From Gammaproteobacteria bacterium (GTDB lineage Bacteria; Pseudomonadota; Gammaproteobacteria; Pseudomonadales; Azotimanducaceae), in contig VXNE01000327.1 in the NCBI GenBank assembly GCA_009840715.1, forward strand, positions 1 through 11,938: a stretch of 11,938 nucleotides of DNA, read 5' to 3'. Shown one piece after another: positions 1-7,534 of the stretch. The position numbers were made by a program, and so were the translations under genes. Under the pieces are notes generated by a model. It worked only from the letters and a program-made list of their open reading frames with translations. It was not told the DNA's origin and searched no databases. The stretch's first letter is position 1, and the number at the start of each line of letters is the position of its first letter.

Positions 1-176
1 TCCCGCACGCGGTCGCGCAGTTCGGCCGCGGCCTTGACGGTGAACGTCGTGCCGATGATGCGCGCCGGGTCGACGCCGTCTTCGACGAGCAGGTGTTCGA
101 GTTCCTCCGTGAGGCGCCAGGTCTTGCCGCTGCCGGCGCCGGCGCTCACGAACGTCACGTGGGAGAAGTCGGTCAC
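1..176 (-). CDS. UvrD/AddA-type DNA helicase, N-terminal fragment (runs off window)
   Basis: Only the first 58 codons are in the window; the gene continues beyond base 1. Reading the minus strand from GTG at 176-174 gives VTDFSHVTFVSAGAGSGKTW, with a Walker A motif (GAGSGKT) at about residues 13-19. A TTFTVKAAAELRDRV stretch follows, which is helicase motif Ia of the UvrD/RecB/AddA superfamily 1 group. The 'F.SAGAGSGKT' context is typical of RecB and AddA rather than of UvrD proper. The start is set by the GTGA overlap with the stop of the upstream nuclease gene, which indicates translational coupling. Known for the family: an ATP-driven helicase-nuclease subunit that processes double-strand breaks for RecA. 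Pairing with an AddB-like protein makes an AddA-like role likely. Whether it also carries a C-terminal nuclease domain cannot be seen. Confidence 0.85.
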   Translation of the reverse strand, partial: MTDFSHVTFVSAGAGSGKTWRLTEELEHLLVEDGVDPARIIGTTFTVKAAAELRDRVR

Positions 177-2842
177 TGCGCGGGGTCGATGCCGGTCAGC
201 AGCCGGAAATCGTCGAAACGGTCGGGTCCCTCGGGGGTTCCGAGGCCGTCCTGCGGGGGTCGGGACCGCTCGTCCGGCTCGGTGCCATCGGCGGGGACCT
301 CAACGAGCCCGCGGTCGAGCTGTGCGCGCCGCCAGCCGTGCGTGACCTCGGCACGCTGCCAGAGCTCTGCGACGGACTCCCCCGTCTCCGGCGGCGCCAC
401 CACGGCATTCGGAAACACCGACCGATCCGGCGCGACGACGTTGCCTGTCGTGACGATGTAGTAGGCCGGATAGGGCCAGTCGTCGCGTCCCTCGGCGCTA
501 CGCTGCAACCACGCATAGGTCGCGAGCTGCAGGTGCCGGCCCGCCTGCATCTCGCGCTCCCGGTACGGTTCGCTGCCCCATTTCACGTCCACCACGACGC
601 GGCGTTCGTCCGCGTCGGTCAGCAGCAGGTCGATGGTGCCCCGGAGTTCGAAGGCGGGGTGCCGCGCTTCCTGGGGTACCTCGGACCGGACGCGTTCGAT
701 GGCGGCGCCGTGCAGGTGCCGGAGGAGTCCCGCGAGGGCCTGCTCGATGCGGTTGGCGACGTATTGGCGATCGCCTCCGCGGCCGCGCTGTAGCAGCACG
801 GCGCCCTCGGACTCGAACAATCTTGCGAGGTTGCTGTCGAGCCAGTCGCGGAGATCGGTTTCAGAAAGGCCGCCCCACTGGGACCGCCCCGGGTGTACGT
901 CGAAGAAACGTTCGAACAGCCGGTGCGCGAGGTTGCCGTACAGCAACCCGCGGTCGTGGATGTTTGCCGCACGCCCCGGGCGCAGGTCGGCGAGGTAGCG
1001 CAGGACCCACTCGTGCGGATAGTCATACAGCTTGGACAGGGACGTGTAGGACTCCACCGGACGCGCCGGCAGCGCGACGTGCGGTGGCAGGGACCACCAC
1101 CGCTGTGGCGGCCGCGGTGGGCGTACGGGCAGCGCGGGGGTGTGCACGCCGAGCTGTGGCAACGCGTCGACGCCGTCCCGCAGGAGTGTCCCGTCGAGGT
1201 CCAGTTCACGGAAGCCGGGGCAACGGTGTTCGATCTCCCCAAGAAGGGGGTGGCGTCCACGCTCGGACCGGTGCACGACAAGGACGAGCCGCCGGCGGCA
1301 ATTGAGCAGCGGCCGCAGCCAGTCCTGCCGGCGTCGCCGCAGCCGCTCGGCAGGAGGGGGGAGGTTCACGCCCGCCGAGGCCAGGGCGGCGAGTTCGCTC
1401 GACGACCACGGCAGGGCCGGCTCGGAGGGCTGCGGCGCGAGGTCCCACCACAGCACCTCGTCGACGGGATCGACCACGGTGGCCGGGTGCGTGGTAGCGC
1501 CCAGGTGTCCGGCCTGGGCGAATGCGGAGGCATCCGGTTGGGCGGTCGCGGCCTCGTCGATGAGGCGGTCGAGTTCGGGTTTCGGCACGCGGGCGTGGCC
1601 GTCGGCGGACAAGCGGTCGAGGGCGTCGGCAAGGGCCATGCACTGGGAGATGGCGGCGGTGTAGAGGCGCTCGTCGAGTGGGCCGACGACCGCCCGGCGC
1701 CGCTCCAGCCAGAGGGCGCAACGCTTCGTGCGGGCCGCGATCGCGTCGATGGGCGCACCGGTGTCCTGGGCGAAACGGGGCGCTGCCAGCCAATAGCGAA
1801 TCTCGTCGGCGGGCGTGCGGGACGCCTCGCCACGCTCCGCTTCCGTCTGCTCGATGTGTGTCATGGCCGCCTGCCAGTCAGGCCCCCCGATACCCGGTCG
1901 TTCGGCCACGGCCGCCGCGAGGGGCCTGCGCACCCGCCATGGCAACGGGGCGACGGGGTGGAGCAGGAATTGCAGGAGGACGCGCGGGTCCACCGGCTGC
2001 CAGAGGAGAGCCAGTGCCAGGGCCGGCACCTGCGACACGGGCCGGAAGCGGGACCGATGCTGGAAGCCGCAACGGGGCAGGCCGGAACGCTCGAGCGCAC
2101 GGTCGAACACGATGCCGTCCCGTTCGGCGATCAGGACCCGGCCGTCGAGCCCGGATCTGCCCACGTACTCCGCGAGTGCCCGCGCCGAGACGTCGCGGGA
2201 CTCGGCGTGGAGGACCAGGACGGAGCCGTCTCCTTCCAGGGGTTGGGTCGCGTTCGACTCCGAGAGCGTTGCCTGCAGGCGCGCGAGGTCCGAGTTCTGG
2301 ACGGCGCTGGGCGCGGGGCGCACGCCGGCATGCACCGCGAAGCCGATGGCGTCGACCACGCGGCGCCAGGCGAGAGGCAGGTCCGCGGGGTCGTCTAGCA
2401 GGACGAGGCGTTCGATCTGGGTCCGCCGGGTCTCGAGTGCGCCGGCGACGGCGGCGAGTCGTTGGCCGACGCATGGCGTGGCGCGCTCTCGTGCGAATGC
2501 CTCGACGGCAGTCATGTCGGCGAGACGGGGCTGATCCCCGTGGGAACGACCGTCCCAGCCCCCTTCGTACCACTGCGCCCGCCAGCGCATGAGTTGCCGG
2601 GACACGCCGATAGGGTCGACCTCAAAAGACGCGTGATAGAAGCGGGCGAAGTCGTTCGCATCGGCCAGGCAGCTACGATAGCGGGCGACCTGGGCGGCGG
2701 GATGGTCGAGCACTGGCGGCAACCCGAGGTCGGTCTCGAGTGTCTCGAGCAGACCCCGGGGTCCGAGGCGTATCTCCCCGAGCGTCGTGGTGCGCGGCGA
2801 GGGGTCGAGGCCGTCCGCGTGCAGGCCGAAGCGTACGATCAA
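173..2842 (-). CDS. AddB-like PD-(D/E)XK nuclease (889 aa), partner of the downstream helicase
   Basis: The C-terminal part carries a RecB-family nuclease domain at about residues 630-800. It shows GNLAH (His640), GTIDLLL (Asp738), VDVKWG (Asp752, Lys754) and the QLATY motif (Gln772-Tyr776), so all expected catalytic motifs are present. The N-terminal 600 residues have no Walker A motif. They contain an AddB-like segment (FDRALERSGLPRCGF, then QPVDPRVLLQFLLHP) typical of inactivated helicase folds in AddB-type subunits. No cysteine cluster follows the nuclease motifs, so the iron-sulfur staple of Bacillus AddB appears absent. The proposed start is TTG at 2842-2840, 34 bp after the hydrolase stop; its ribosome binding site is poor and the start could lie further upstream in the same open frame. 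Its stop overlaps the helicase GTG. Role inferred: end resection together with the helicase in recombinational repair. Confidence 0.85.
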   Translation of the reverse strand: MIVRFGLHADGLDPSPRTTTLGEIRLGPRGLLETLETDLGLPPVLDHPAAQVARYRSCLADANDFARFYHASFEVDPIGVSRQLMRWRAQWYEGGWDGRSHGDQPRLADMTAVEAFARERATPCVGQRLAAVAGALETRRTQIERLVLLDDPADLPLAWRRVVDAIGFAVHAGVRPAPSAVQNSDLARLQATLSESNATQPLEGDGSVLVLHAESRDVSARALAEYVGRSGLDGRVLIAERDGIVFDRALERSGLPRCGFQHRSRFRPVSQVPALALALLWQPVDPRVLLQFLLHPVAPLPWRVRRPLAAAVAERPGIGGPDWQAAMTHIEQTEAERGEASRTPADEIRYWLAAPRFAQDTGAPIDAIAARTKRCALWLERRRAVVGPLDERLYTAAISQCMALADALDRLSADGHARVPKPELDRLIDEAATAQPDASAFAQAGHLGATTHPATVVDPVDEVLWWDLAPQPSEPALPWSSSELAALASAGVNLPPPAERLRRRRQDWLRPLLNCRRRLVLVVHRSERGRHPLLGEIEHRCPGFRELDLDGTLLRDGVDALPQLGVHTPALPVRPPRPPQRWWSLPPHVALPARPVESYTSLSKLYDYPHEWVLRYLADLRPGRAANIHDRGLLYGNLAHRLFERFFDVHPGRSQWGGLSETDLRDWLDSNLARLFESEGAVLLQRGRGGDRQYVANRIEQALAGLLRHLHGAAIERVRSEVPQEARHPAFELRGTIDLLLTDADERRVVVDVKWGSEPYREREMQAGRHLQLATYAWLQRSAEGRDDWPYPAYYIVTTGNVVAPDRSVFPNAVVAPPETGESVAELWQRAEVTHGWRRAQLDRGLVEVPADGTEPDERSRPPQDGLGTPEGPDRFDDFRLLTGIDPAQ

Positions 2843-2876
2843 GCGGCTGTACCGCGCCGGCAGAGGCGAAGCTCCG

Positions 2877-3920
2877 TCACATGGTCGTGCCCTTGCAGAA
2901 GTCGGCGATGCTGCGCGCCGTCTCCCGGCTGATCTCGGGGCAGCTCGTGGGGAATATCTCCGTCCCGTGGATCGTCCCCATGACCTGCCGGCACTGGGCC
3001 TTGACGCCTTCGGCGATCAGCAGGCGATAGAAGTTGATGCCCTCGTCGCGCAGGGGATCGCACTCGTTCACGCTGATGACTGTCGGCGGCAGCCCGCGCA
3101 CGTCGTCGGCGGTCGCGAAGCTCGGCCAGGCGAGCGGGTCCCGATTCTCGAACGCCTCGATGCCGTAGATCACGGCCCCGCGGTTGTTGTGCAGGTCGAG
3201 AAGTATGCCGTTGTTCTCGGTGGACGAAGGGTTCTCTGGGAGCGGCCATTCCCCCGCGATGTATGGACATAGCGCATAGAGCCCGGCCGCCAGGCCGCTG
3301 TCGCCGTCCTTGAGCAGCTTGAGCCCGGTTGCCAGCGTCAGGTTGCCCCCGCCGCTCTCGCCGGCCACCACGATGCGGCTCGCGTCGATGCCGAGCGTGT
3401 CGGCGTTGGCCGACACCCACTTGAGCCCGGACACGCAGTCGTTCAGGCCCGCCGGGTACGGCTCGATCTCGGGGACGGAGGAGGGCGAGAGGGCGTTACG
3501 GAAGTCCACCATCGCCACGGCCACGCCCTGGGCGGCGATGATCTTGCCCCAGGCGCGGTAGTTCCCGAGATAGCACGACATCATCATCATGCCGCCGCCG
3601 TGGATGTAGTACACGCACGGTACGGTCTCCCCCGAGTCCGGGCGGATGAACTGGATGTTGATCGTGTTGCCGTCCGGCTCCGACTGCACTTCGTGGGTGA
3701 CGATCGACAGCCCGGCCGAGGGCGCGATCTCCTCGTTGTCCGCCATCTCGAACATGGCGGCGAGCGCCTCGTCGGCGGCCCTGGCCTCGGGTGTGTTCGC
3801 CGCCGCCACGGCCGCTTCGCGGCTTTCGACGTCTCCCTGGTCGATGTCCGGAAACGCGGCCAGCATGGCCTTGAGGCGTGGGTCGATTCGCGGATCGCTG
3901 GCTCCAATCGGCTCACTCAT
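2877..3920 (-). CDS. Alpha/beta hydrolase, hormone-sensitive-lipase-type esterase (347 aa)
   Basis: The order of motifs fits the HSL/bacterial esterase family IV type. HGGG at 107-110 forms the oxyanion hole, GESGG places the nucleophile at Ser189, CDPLRDEG gives the acid Asp288, and GTIHGTE gives His318. There is no signal peptide, so it is probably cytoplasmic. The first 70 residues form a helical cap-like region rich in Ala and Glu. A run of four methionines follows HGGG at 111-114, where many relatives have bulky or aromatic residues; this could affect the acyl pocket. The ATG at 3920 is preceded by a strong AGGAGGAG site lying across the end of the upstream gene, whose stop is 3 bp away. 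It is therefore surely co-transcribed with the secreted protein. Known for the family: hydrolysis of carboxylic esters, often short-chain or xenobiotic. The actual substrate is unknown. Confidence 0.92.
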   Translation of the reverse strand: MSEPIGASDPRIDPRLKAMLAAFPDIDQGDVESREAAVAAANTPEARAADEALAAMFEMADNEEIAPSAGLSIVTHEVQSEPDGNTINIQFIRPDSGETVPCVYYIHGGGMMMMSCYLGNYRAWGKIIAAQGVAVAMVDFRNALSPSSVPEIEPYPAGLNDCVSGLKWVSANADTLGIDASRIVVAGESGGGNLTLATGLKLLKDGDSGLAAGLYALCPYIAGEWPLPENPSSTENNGILLDLHNNRGAVIYGIEAFENRDPLAWPSFATADDVRGLPPTVISVNECDPLRDEGINFYRLLIAEGVKAQCRQVMGTIHGTEIFPTSCPEISRETARSIADFCKGTTM

Positions 3921-3923
3921 CGG

Positions 3924-5051
3924 TCACTCTCCTCCTGCGATGGCTTGTTCGTAGTCCGCTTCCAAGAGACGCGCCCCGCGCATGATGTTGCCGAGGGCGT
4001 AGTTGGCTTCATGACAGGCGTACTCGTAGACGCTCGTGTCCGCCACCGGCCAGGGGTACTCGCCGCTCCAGGGCGCTGCCCAGGCCGACGGGTCCTCCAC
4101 CGTGAAGCTGTAGTGCAAGGTGTTCTCGTCAACGCGCCGGAAGCGCTCGACGACGTGCAGGTCCTCGGTGGCTCCGTACAGGTAGAGCCCTGACTTGTCG
4201 CGGAAGTTGGTCGTGTCGACGACCAGGGTGTCGCCCTCCCAGTGGCCGATGGAGTCGCCCATCCACCTGCGCACGTCGGCCGGCGGATGCTCGCCGCCGA
4301 TGCGGATGATGCGCGCGTCGTGGACCATCTCGTTCAGGATCATGACGTGGTCCGGCGTCTGCACGATGCGCTTCACGTTGTTGTAGAGCACGGGCAGCAT
4401 CGGCGGTCCCGAGGTCGAGCCGAAGCCGAGCAGGCAGCGCTCGCCGAGCGGGCGCATTTCCGGGTCGTCGTAGGGTCCCACCTCCATCTGCTCTTCCAGC
4501 CACCAGGCCTGCCCGGTGTTCTCTCGAAAGGCCCGGAACAGGATCGCGCGGTTCGCCATCCCCCGGGGCGTCAACTGCGGGAGCCTGCCGTTCGGCGGAT
4601 CGTGGATGATGGACGTGCGGTGCTTGCCCTCGATGGCGAACGTGTCGTCGCCGTTGTCGATCCAGAAGGTGTTATAGCCGCCCACGTTGCCGGCGGCGCC
4701 CGGCGAGCCGTCGCCGCCCGCGGGCGGCGCTTCGCGGTTCGGGTCGCTGCGCGTCGAGGTGGCTGCCCGGAACGCCGCCGCCTGGGCCTCGAACTGCTGC
4801 GCCTGCTCCGCCGAGAGATACAGGTTGTCCCCGAACATTTCCGGCCGTTCGAGGGGGGTGAGGGTGGCGACGTCGTAGACGCCGCTGAGATCGGGGTGGC
4901 CGTCCGCCGTGCGCGGAAGTTCTTTGCCTGCGAGGGGTGCCCCCTGACGCGGGCCGCCCTCGCGCTCCCCGGCTGAGGGCTCGGCGGTGGCCACGGCGGC
5001 CGCCAGCGCGGCTGTGGCGGTAGCGATCAGGACGAGCGGTCTGTTGCCCAT
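3924..5051 (-). CDS. Secreted protein of unknown function with 'TADGHPDLSGV' motif (375 aa)
   Basis: The N-terminus MGNRPLVLIATATAALAAAVATA is a Sec signal peptide with likely cleavage near residue 23, so the mature protein is exported. The mature part begins with a Pro/Gly-rich linker and then TADGHPDLSGVYD at about 49-60. Later recognisable blocks are NRAILFRA, MLPVLYNNVKRIVQTPDHV, GDSIGHWEGDTLVVDTTNF and LHYSFTVEDP. I recognise this as a widespread uncharacterised exported family, common in Acidobacteria-like and marine genomes and often present in many copies per genome. I know of no biochemical role for it. The Gly/Trp/Asp-rich repeats suggest a beta-rich fold. The ATG at 5051 has an AGGGAGG site 7 bp upstream and a candidate promoter behind it. 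It is first in the operon with the esterase, 3 bp apart, so a joint role in ester or polymer breakdown is possible but only inferred. Confidence 0.85.
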   Translation of the reverse strand: MGNRPLVLIATATAALAAAVATAEPSAGEREGGPRQGAPLAGKELPRTADGHPDLSGVYDVATLTPLERPEMFGDNLYLSAEQAQQFEAQAAAFRAATSTRSDPNREAPPAGGDGSPGAAGNVGGYNTFWIDNGDDTFAIEGKHRTSIIHDPPNGRLPQLTPRGMANRAILFRAFRENTGQAWWLEEQMEVGPYDDPEMRPLGERCLLGFGSTSGPPMLPVLYNNVKRIVQTPDHVMILNEMVHDARIIRIGGEHPPADVRRWMGDSIGHWEGDTLVVDTTNFRDKSGLYLYGATEDLHVVERFRRVDENTLHYSFTVEDPSAWAAPWSGEYPWPVADTSVYEYACHEANYALGNIMRGARLLEADYEQAIAGGE

Positions 5052-5058
5052 GGACTTG

Positions 5059-5065
5059 CCTCCCT
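5059..5065 (-). promoter_or_regulatory. Ribosome binding site of the secreted-protein gene
   Basis: Minus-strand AGGGAGG lies 7 bp before the ATG at 5051-5049. It fixes this start as the translation start. Confidence 0.75.
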
Positions 5066-5081
5066 TCGCGAATCGTGCCGG

Positions 5082-5110
5082 ATGTTACGCTACGCCGGAG
5101 GGCGCACCAA
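5082..5110 (-). promoter_or_regulatory. Candidate sigma70 promoter for the secreted-protein/esterase/AddAB-like operon
   Basis: On the minus strand, TTGGTG (5110-5105) and TAACAT (5087-5082) are separated by exactly 17 bp. They match the -35 and -10 consensus in 3 of 6 and 4 of 6 positions. The -10 lies about 30 bp before the start codon, in the only intergenic gap upstream of the run. The hexamer matches are modest, so this is a candidate only. Confidence 0.4.
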
Positions 5111-5148
5111 GCCGCTCTCGACCACGCCGGATCTTCGGGGGACTTGGG

Positions 5149-5391
5149 ATGAGGCGACTGCGGTGGCTCGCGTGCGGGCTTGCGGTCGGGTTGGCTGGCT
5201 GCGGGCCAGCGCCGCCTCCCGATTCGGCCGCAGGGGTTCGACCACCGCCCCAAGGGGCTCCCGCGGAAGCAGCCGCCGTGGAGCGTTTCCCCTACAGGGA
5301 AGCGAACGGCGCCGACGTCCCGCCGCTCGACGATGTGCCGCTGACCGTCCGGAACCGGGGCTGGTCGTCGCCCATCTGGCGCGAACCATAG
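5149..5391 (+). CDS. Small predicted lipoprotein (80 aa), unknown function
   Basis: MRRLRWLACGLAVGLAGC is a clear lipoprotein signal peptide: two Arg at positions 2-3, a hydrophobic core, and the lipobox LAGC with the lipidated Cys18. After the Cys comes a Pro/Ala-rich linker (about residues 19-43) and a short polar tail with FPYREANGADVPPLDD and a C-terminal NRGWSSPIWREP. No catalytic motif is visible. The ATG at 5149 is preceded by a GGGGGA ribosome binding site with 7 bp spacing. The longer frame from 4987 is rejected because it would run through the divergent promoter region and bury the lipobox. It lies 37 bp upstream of the Tat-signal enolase-like gene on the same strand and shares its unusual leader, so the two are probably one operon. 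A tethering or accessory role for the exported enzyme is a guess. Confidence 0.7.
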   Translation: MRRLRWLACGLAVGLAGCGPAPPPDSAAGVRPPPQGAPAEAAAVERFPYREANGADVPPLDDVPLTVRNRGWSSPIWREP

Positions 5392-5428
5392 AACAGACGA
5401 GCGTTAACGGACGAGGGGGACTTTGGGT

Positions 5429-6733
5429 ATGACGCAATTGGGACAGCGCGGCCATGTCGGGGCCAGCCGCAGGGAGTTCCTGGCCGGCGCGGCGTCGTGG
5501 GCGACGCTGGCCGCCGCCGCGCCCGCCGGCGCCGCCGGGCAGGATCCGGTTGCGGCCGGCAGTGCGGAACTTCAAGGAGATAGCTCGGGCCGGCTCGTCG
5601 TCACCACCGTCGACGCCTATCCCGTGTACATCAATGAGCGCTCGGTAGGGCTGTTTGATGCGCCGACGTTCTCATCCGACGAGGACCTGCGCCGCTGGTA
5701 CTACGGCGGCCCGTTCGAGCAGTTGCCGTCTGCGATCATCGCGGTGGTCAAAACGAACCAGGGCATTGTGGGCTTCGGCATGGGCGCCGGGGGAGGCGCT
5801 GCCGTCGAGATCATCCACGGTCACCTCCGGCACCTGGTCGTGGGCGCCGACCCGCGCGGGGTCGAACGGCTCTGGGACCAGATGTACACCTCCGGGCTGT
5901 TCTACGGCCGGCGCGGCCTGTTCCCGATGGCGCTCTCCGCGGTCGACAACGCGCTGTGGGACATCGCCGGGAAGTATGCCGGCAAGCCGGTGCACGCGAT
6001 GCTCGGCGGCGAGGCGCGCGCACGGATCCCGATCTACCAGACGGGTGGCGACATCGCGGCGGGCAAACGCGCGGGCGTGCGGAACTTCAAGGTGGGGTTG
6101 CCCATCGCACCGGAGACCCCCGCCGCCGAGACGCAGGCCGCCATCGACCACGTCCTTGCCGCCCGCGAGGCGCTCGGACCCGACGGCAACCTGATGACCG
6201 ACAGCGTGTCACGCCGCGGGACCGTGGACTGGGCGGTCGGCGTCGCGGAGCGGCTGCGGCCCGCGAGGCTCTACTGGATGGAAGAACTGCTCTCGCCGGA
6301 CGACGTGTTCGGTTATGCGGAGCTGGTACAGCGGATCGGTGGGGGTGGACCGGGCTGGACGAAGGTGGCGTGCGGGGAGCACGAATACACGGAGCACGGC
6401 TTCGAGGTGCTGGTGCGCGTGGGTTCCGCGGAAGTGCTGCAGCCGGACATCACCTGGTGCGGCGGGCTCACCGCGGCGCGGCGCATCGCCAAGCTCGTCG
6501 AGGACGCCGGGCTCGAACTGGTGCCACATCGCGGCGGCAGTTCGTGGGGTCTCCCCATCGCCCTGACGGCGCCGAGCTGCACGATGGCCGAGAGTTTCGC
6601 CGCCGGCTCCCCCATCCTCGACGCCATGACGCCCGTCATCGAGAACGGCGACTGTCTGGCGCCGACGGAACCGGGCTTCGGGACGGCGCTGACGGAGGAG
6701 ATGGTGCTGGAGCACCGGCTGCGGAGCGGTTGA
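5429..6733 (+). CDS. Tat-exported enolase-superfamily protein, L-rhamnonate-dehydratase-like (434 aa)
   Basis: Residues 12-36 form a twin-arginine signal (SRREFLAG at 13-20, then an Ala-rich hydrophobic stretch ending in AGAAG), so the folded enzyme should be exported. The rest is a mandelate racemase/muconate lactonizing enzyme domain. The family signature SAVDNALWDIAGK is at 170-182. Metal ligands are probably Asp258, Glu285 (YWMEE) and Glu317 (GEHEYT), with Lys221 (NFKVG), Asp340 (LQPD) and His367 (VPHRG) as likely active-site residues. The GEHEYT.HGF block is most like L-rhamnonate dehydratase and related sugar-acid dehydratases. I see no His in the N-terminal loop (YPVYINERSVG), so substrate specificity is left open. 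I chose ATG 5429 over the TTG at 5423 because the GGGGGA site ends 8 bp before the ATG and only 2 bp before the TTG. Likely reaction: dehydration of a sugar acid to a 2-keto-3-deoxy acid. Confidence 0.88.
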   Translation: MTQLGQRGHVGASRREFLAGAASWATLAAAAPAGAAGQDPVAAGSAELQGDSSGRLVVTTVDAYPVYINERSVGLFDAPTFSSDEDLRRWYYGGPFEQLPSAIIAVVKTNQGIVGFGMGAGGGAAVEIIHGHLRHLVVGADPRGVERLWDQMYTSGLFYGRRGLFPMALSAVDNALWDIAGKYAGKPVHAMLGGEARARIPIYQTGGDIAAGKRAGVRNFKVGLPIAPETPAAETQAAIDHVLAAREALGPDGNLMTDSVSRRGTVDWAVGVAERLRPARLYWMEELLSPDDVFGYAELVQRIGGGGPGWTKVACGEHEYTEHGFEVLVRVGSAEVLQPDITWCGGLTAARRIAKLVEDAGLELVPHRGGSSWGLPIALTAPSCTMAESFAAGSPILDAMTPVIENGDCLAPTEPGFGTALTEEMVLEHRLRSG

Positions 6734-6748
6734 ACCGCCTGGAATTGG

Positions 6749-7192
6749 TCAGTGCACGGCACCGAAGGGGTTTCGCGTGCGCAGTTCGGGAAACAGCGAG
6801 AAGTCGCGACCGCGCGTCAGGAGCGCTTCCACGCCGTGGGCGACGCAGATCGCCGCGATGCGGGCGTCGTGCACGACTCCACCGACGACGTGGGGCCGTT
6901 GCACGAATCGTCCGAGAATCTCTGCGAAGCCATCCGTTTCGCCGATCATGCGGTGGGTTGGAGACCGGGTCCATGCCACGAACTGGTCCCACGCCCGAGC
7001 GGAGGAGGTGGCCCTGTCCTTCCAGACTCGGCGGTTCGTCACCACGCTCAAGAACTCGTAGCAGCAGGGCCAGGGGATGGCCCATGCCGTATCGCCCTCG
7101 GCAAGGCCCGTCAGCGTCGCGTAAGCCTCCTCCCCGATGTGTGACTCGCCTCTATGCGCATAAACCAGGACGTTGGTGTCGACTGCGATCAC
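6749..7192 (-). CDS. vapC: VapC-type PIN-domain toxin (147 aa)
   Basis: MIAVDTNVLVYAHR at the N-terminus is the classic PIN start with Asp5. Further acidic residues of the metal site are Glu46 (CCYEFL), Asp109 (VVHDARIA) and Asp130 (RGRDF). Length and order match VapC ribonucleases, which cleave tRNA or rRNA when free of antitoxin. The start codon is GTG at 7192-7190 and overlaps the antitoxin stop by 4 bp (GTGA), so translation is coupled. It ends 15 bp from the convergent enolase-like gene. The four acidic residues suggest an active toxin. The RNA target cannot be told from sequence. Confidence 0.9.
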   Translation of the reverse strand: MIAVDTNVLVYAHRGESHIGEEAYATLTGLAEGDTAWAIPWPCCYEFLSVVTNRRVWKDRATSSARAWDQFVAWTRSPTHRMIGETDGFAEILGRFVQRPHVVGGVVHDARIAAICVAHGVEALLTRGRDFSLFPELRTRNPFGAVH

Positions 7193-7437
7193 CCCGTGCC
7201 CCGATCACCGTAGATCAGTTCGCGTAACTCGGGCCAGGAATACTGCTCCAGCGGGTCGGGGTCGTTGGGGTCGCCTACCCTCAGGTCCGGCAACGTGTAG
7301 CGGTTTTCGACCGGGGGCGAGGCCAGCACCGCGCGCAGGCCATCCTCCACTACGGCGCGAAGTGAACTCCCCGTCTCACTGGCGCGGCGTTTGGCGCGTT
7401 CCAGCAGTTCGTCTTGAATGTCGATCGTCGTCTTCAT
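7189..7437 (-). CDS. vapB: VapB-type ribbon-helix-helix antitoxin (82 aa)
   Basis: Residues 1-40 (MKTTIDIQDELLERAKRRAS, then ETGSSLRAVVEDGLRAVL) fit a ribbon-helix-helix DNA-binding domain. The remaining half is a Pro/Asp-rich, probably disordered toxin-binding tail with YSWPELRELIYG. It is directly followed by the PIN toxin with a 4-bp overlap. Antitoxins of this kind neutralise VapC and, with it, repress their own promoter. A 7-bp inverted repeat just upstream of the ATG at 7437 is a plausible operator. No strong Shine-Dalgarno sequence is visible before the start (the nearest purine run is in GTATGGGTTC), so translation may be weak or the mRNA nearly leaderless. Confidence 0.85.
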   Translation of the reverse strand: MKTTIDIQDELLERAKRRASETGSSLRAVVEDGLRAVLASPPVENRYTLPDLRVGDPNDPDPLEQYSWPELRELIYGDRGTG

Positions 7438-7440
7438 GAA

Positions 7441-7469
7441 CCCATACTGCCCGTATCATGTCGTATGGG
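7441..7469. promoter_or_regulatory. Probable operator of the vapBC pair (inverted repeat CCCATAC-N15-GTATGGG)
   Basis: A perfect 7-bp inverted repeat, CCCATAC at 7441-7447 and GTATGGG at 7463-7469, is spaced so that its arms are 22 bp apart start to start (two helical turns). It ends 4 bp from the antitoxin start codon. A further CGTAT copy sits inside the spacer at 7452-7456. Ribbon-helix-helix antitoxins usually bind repeats of this kind to autoregulate. Function is inferred. Confidence 0.5.
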
Positions 7470-7534
7470 GAAGCAACACATCGGTCCGGCAACCTGGGGA
7501 CGGGAGCGCCAGCGCGAACAGAAAAGATCCTCCA

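Noticed and set aside
893..2398. 501-aa plus-strand frame antisense to the AddB-like nuclease
   Set aside because: Shadow frame caused by high third-position GC; low-complexity Gly/Arg/Val protein without domain motifs, while the minus strand has intact nuclease motifs.
4987..5148. 54-residue upstream extension of the lipoprotein frame
   Set aside because: It would start inside the divergent secreted-protein gene, and a lipobox signal must be N-terminal.
6726..6738. GCGGT-TGA-ACCGC mini-hairpin around the enolase-like gene's stop codon as terminator
   Set aside because: Only 5 bp of stem, a 3-nt loop and no T tract; too weak to call between the convergent genes.
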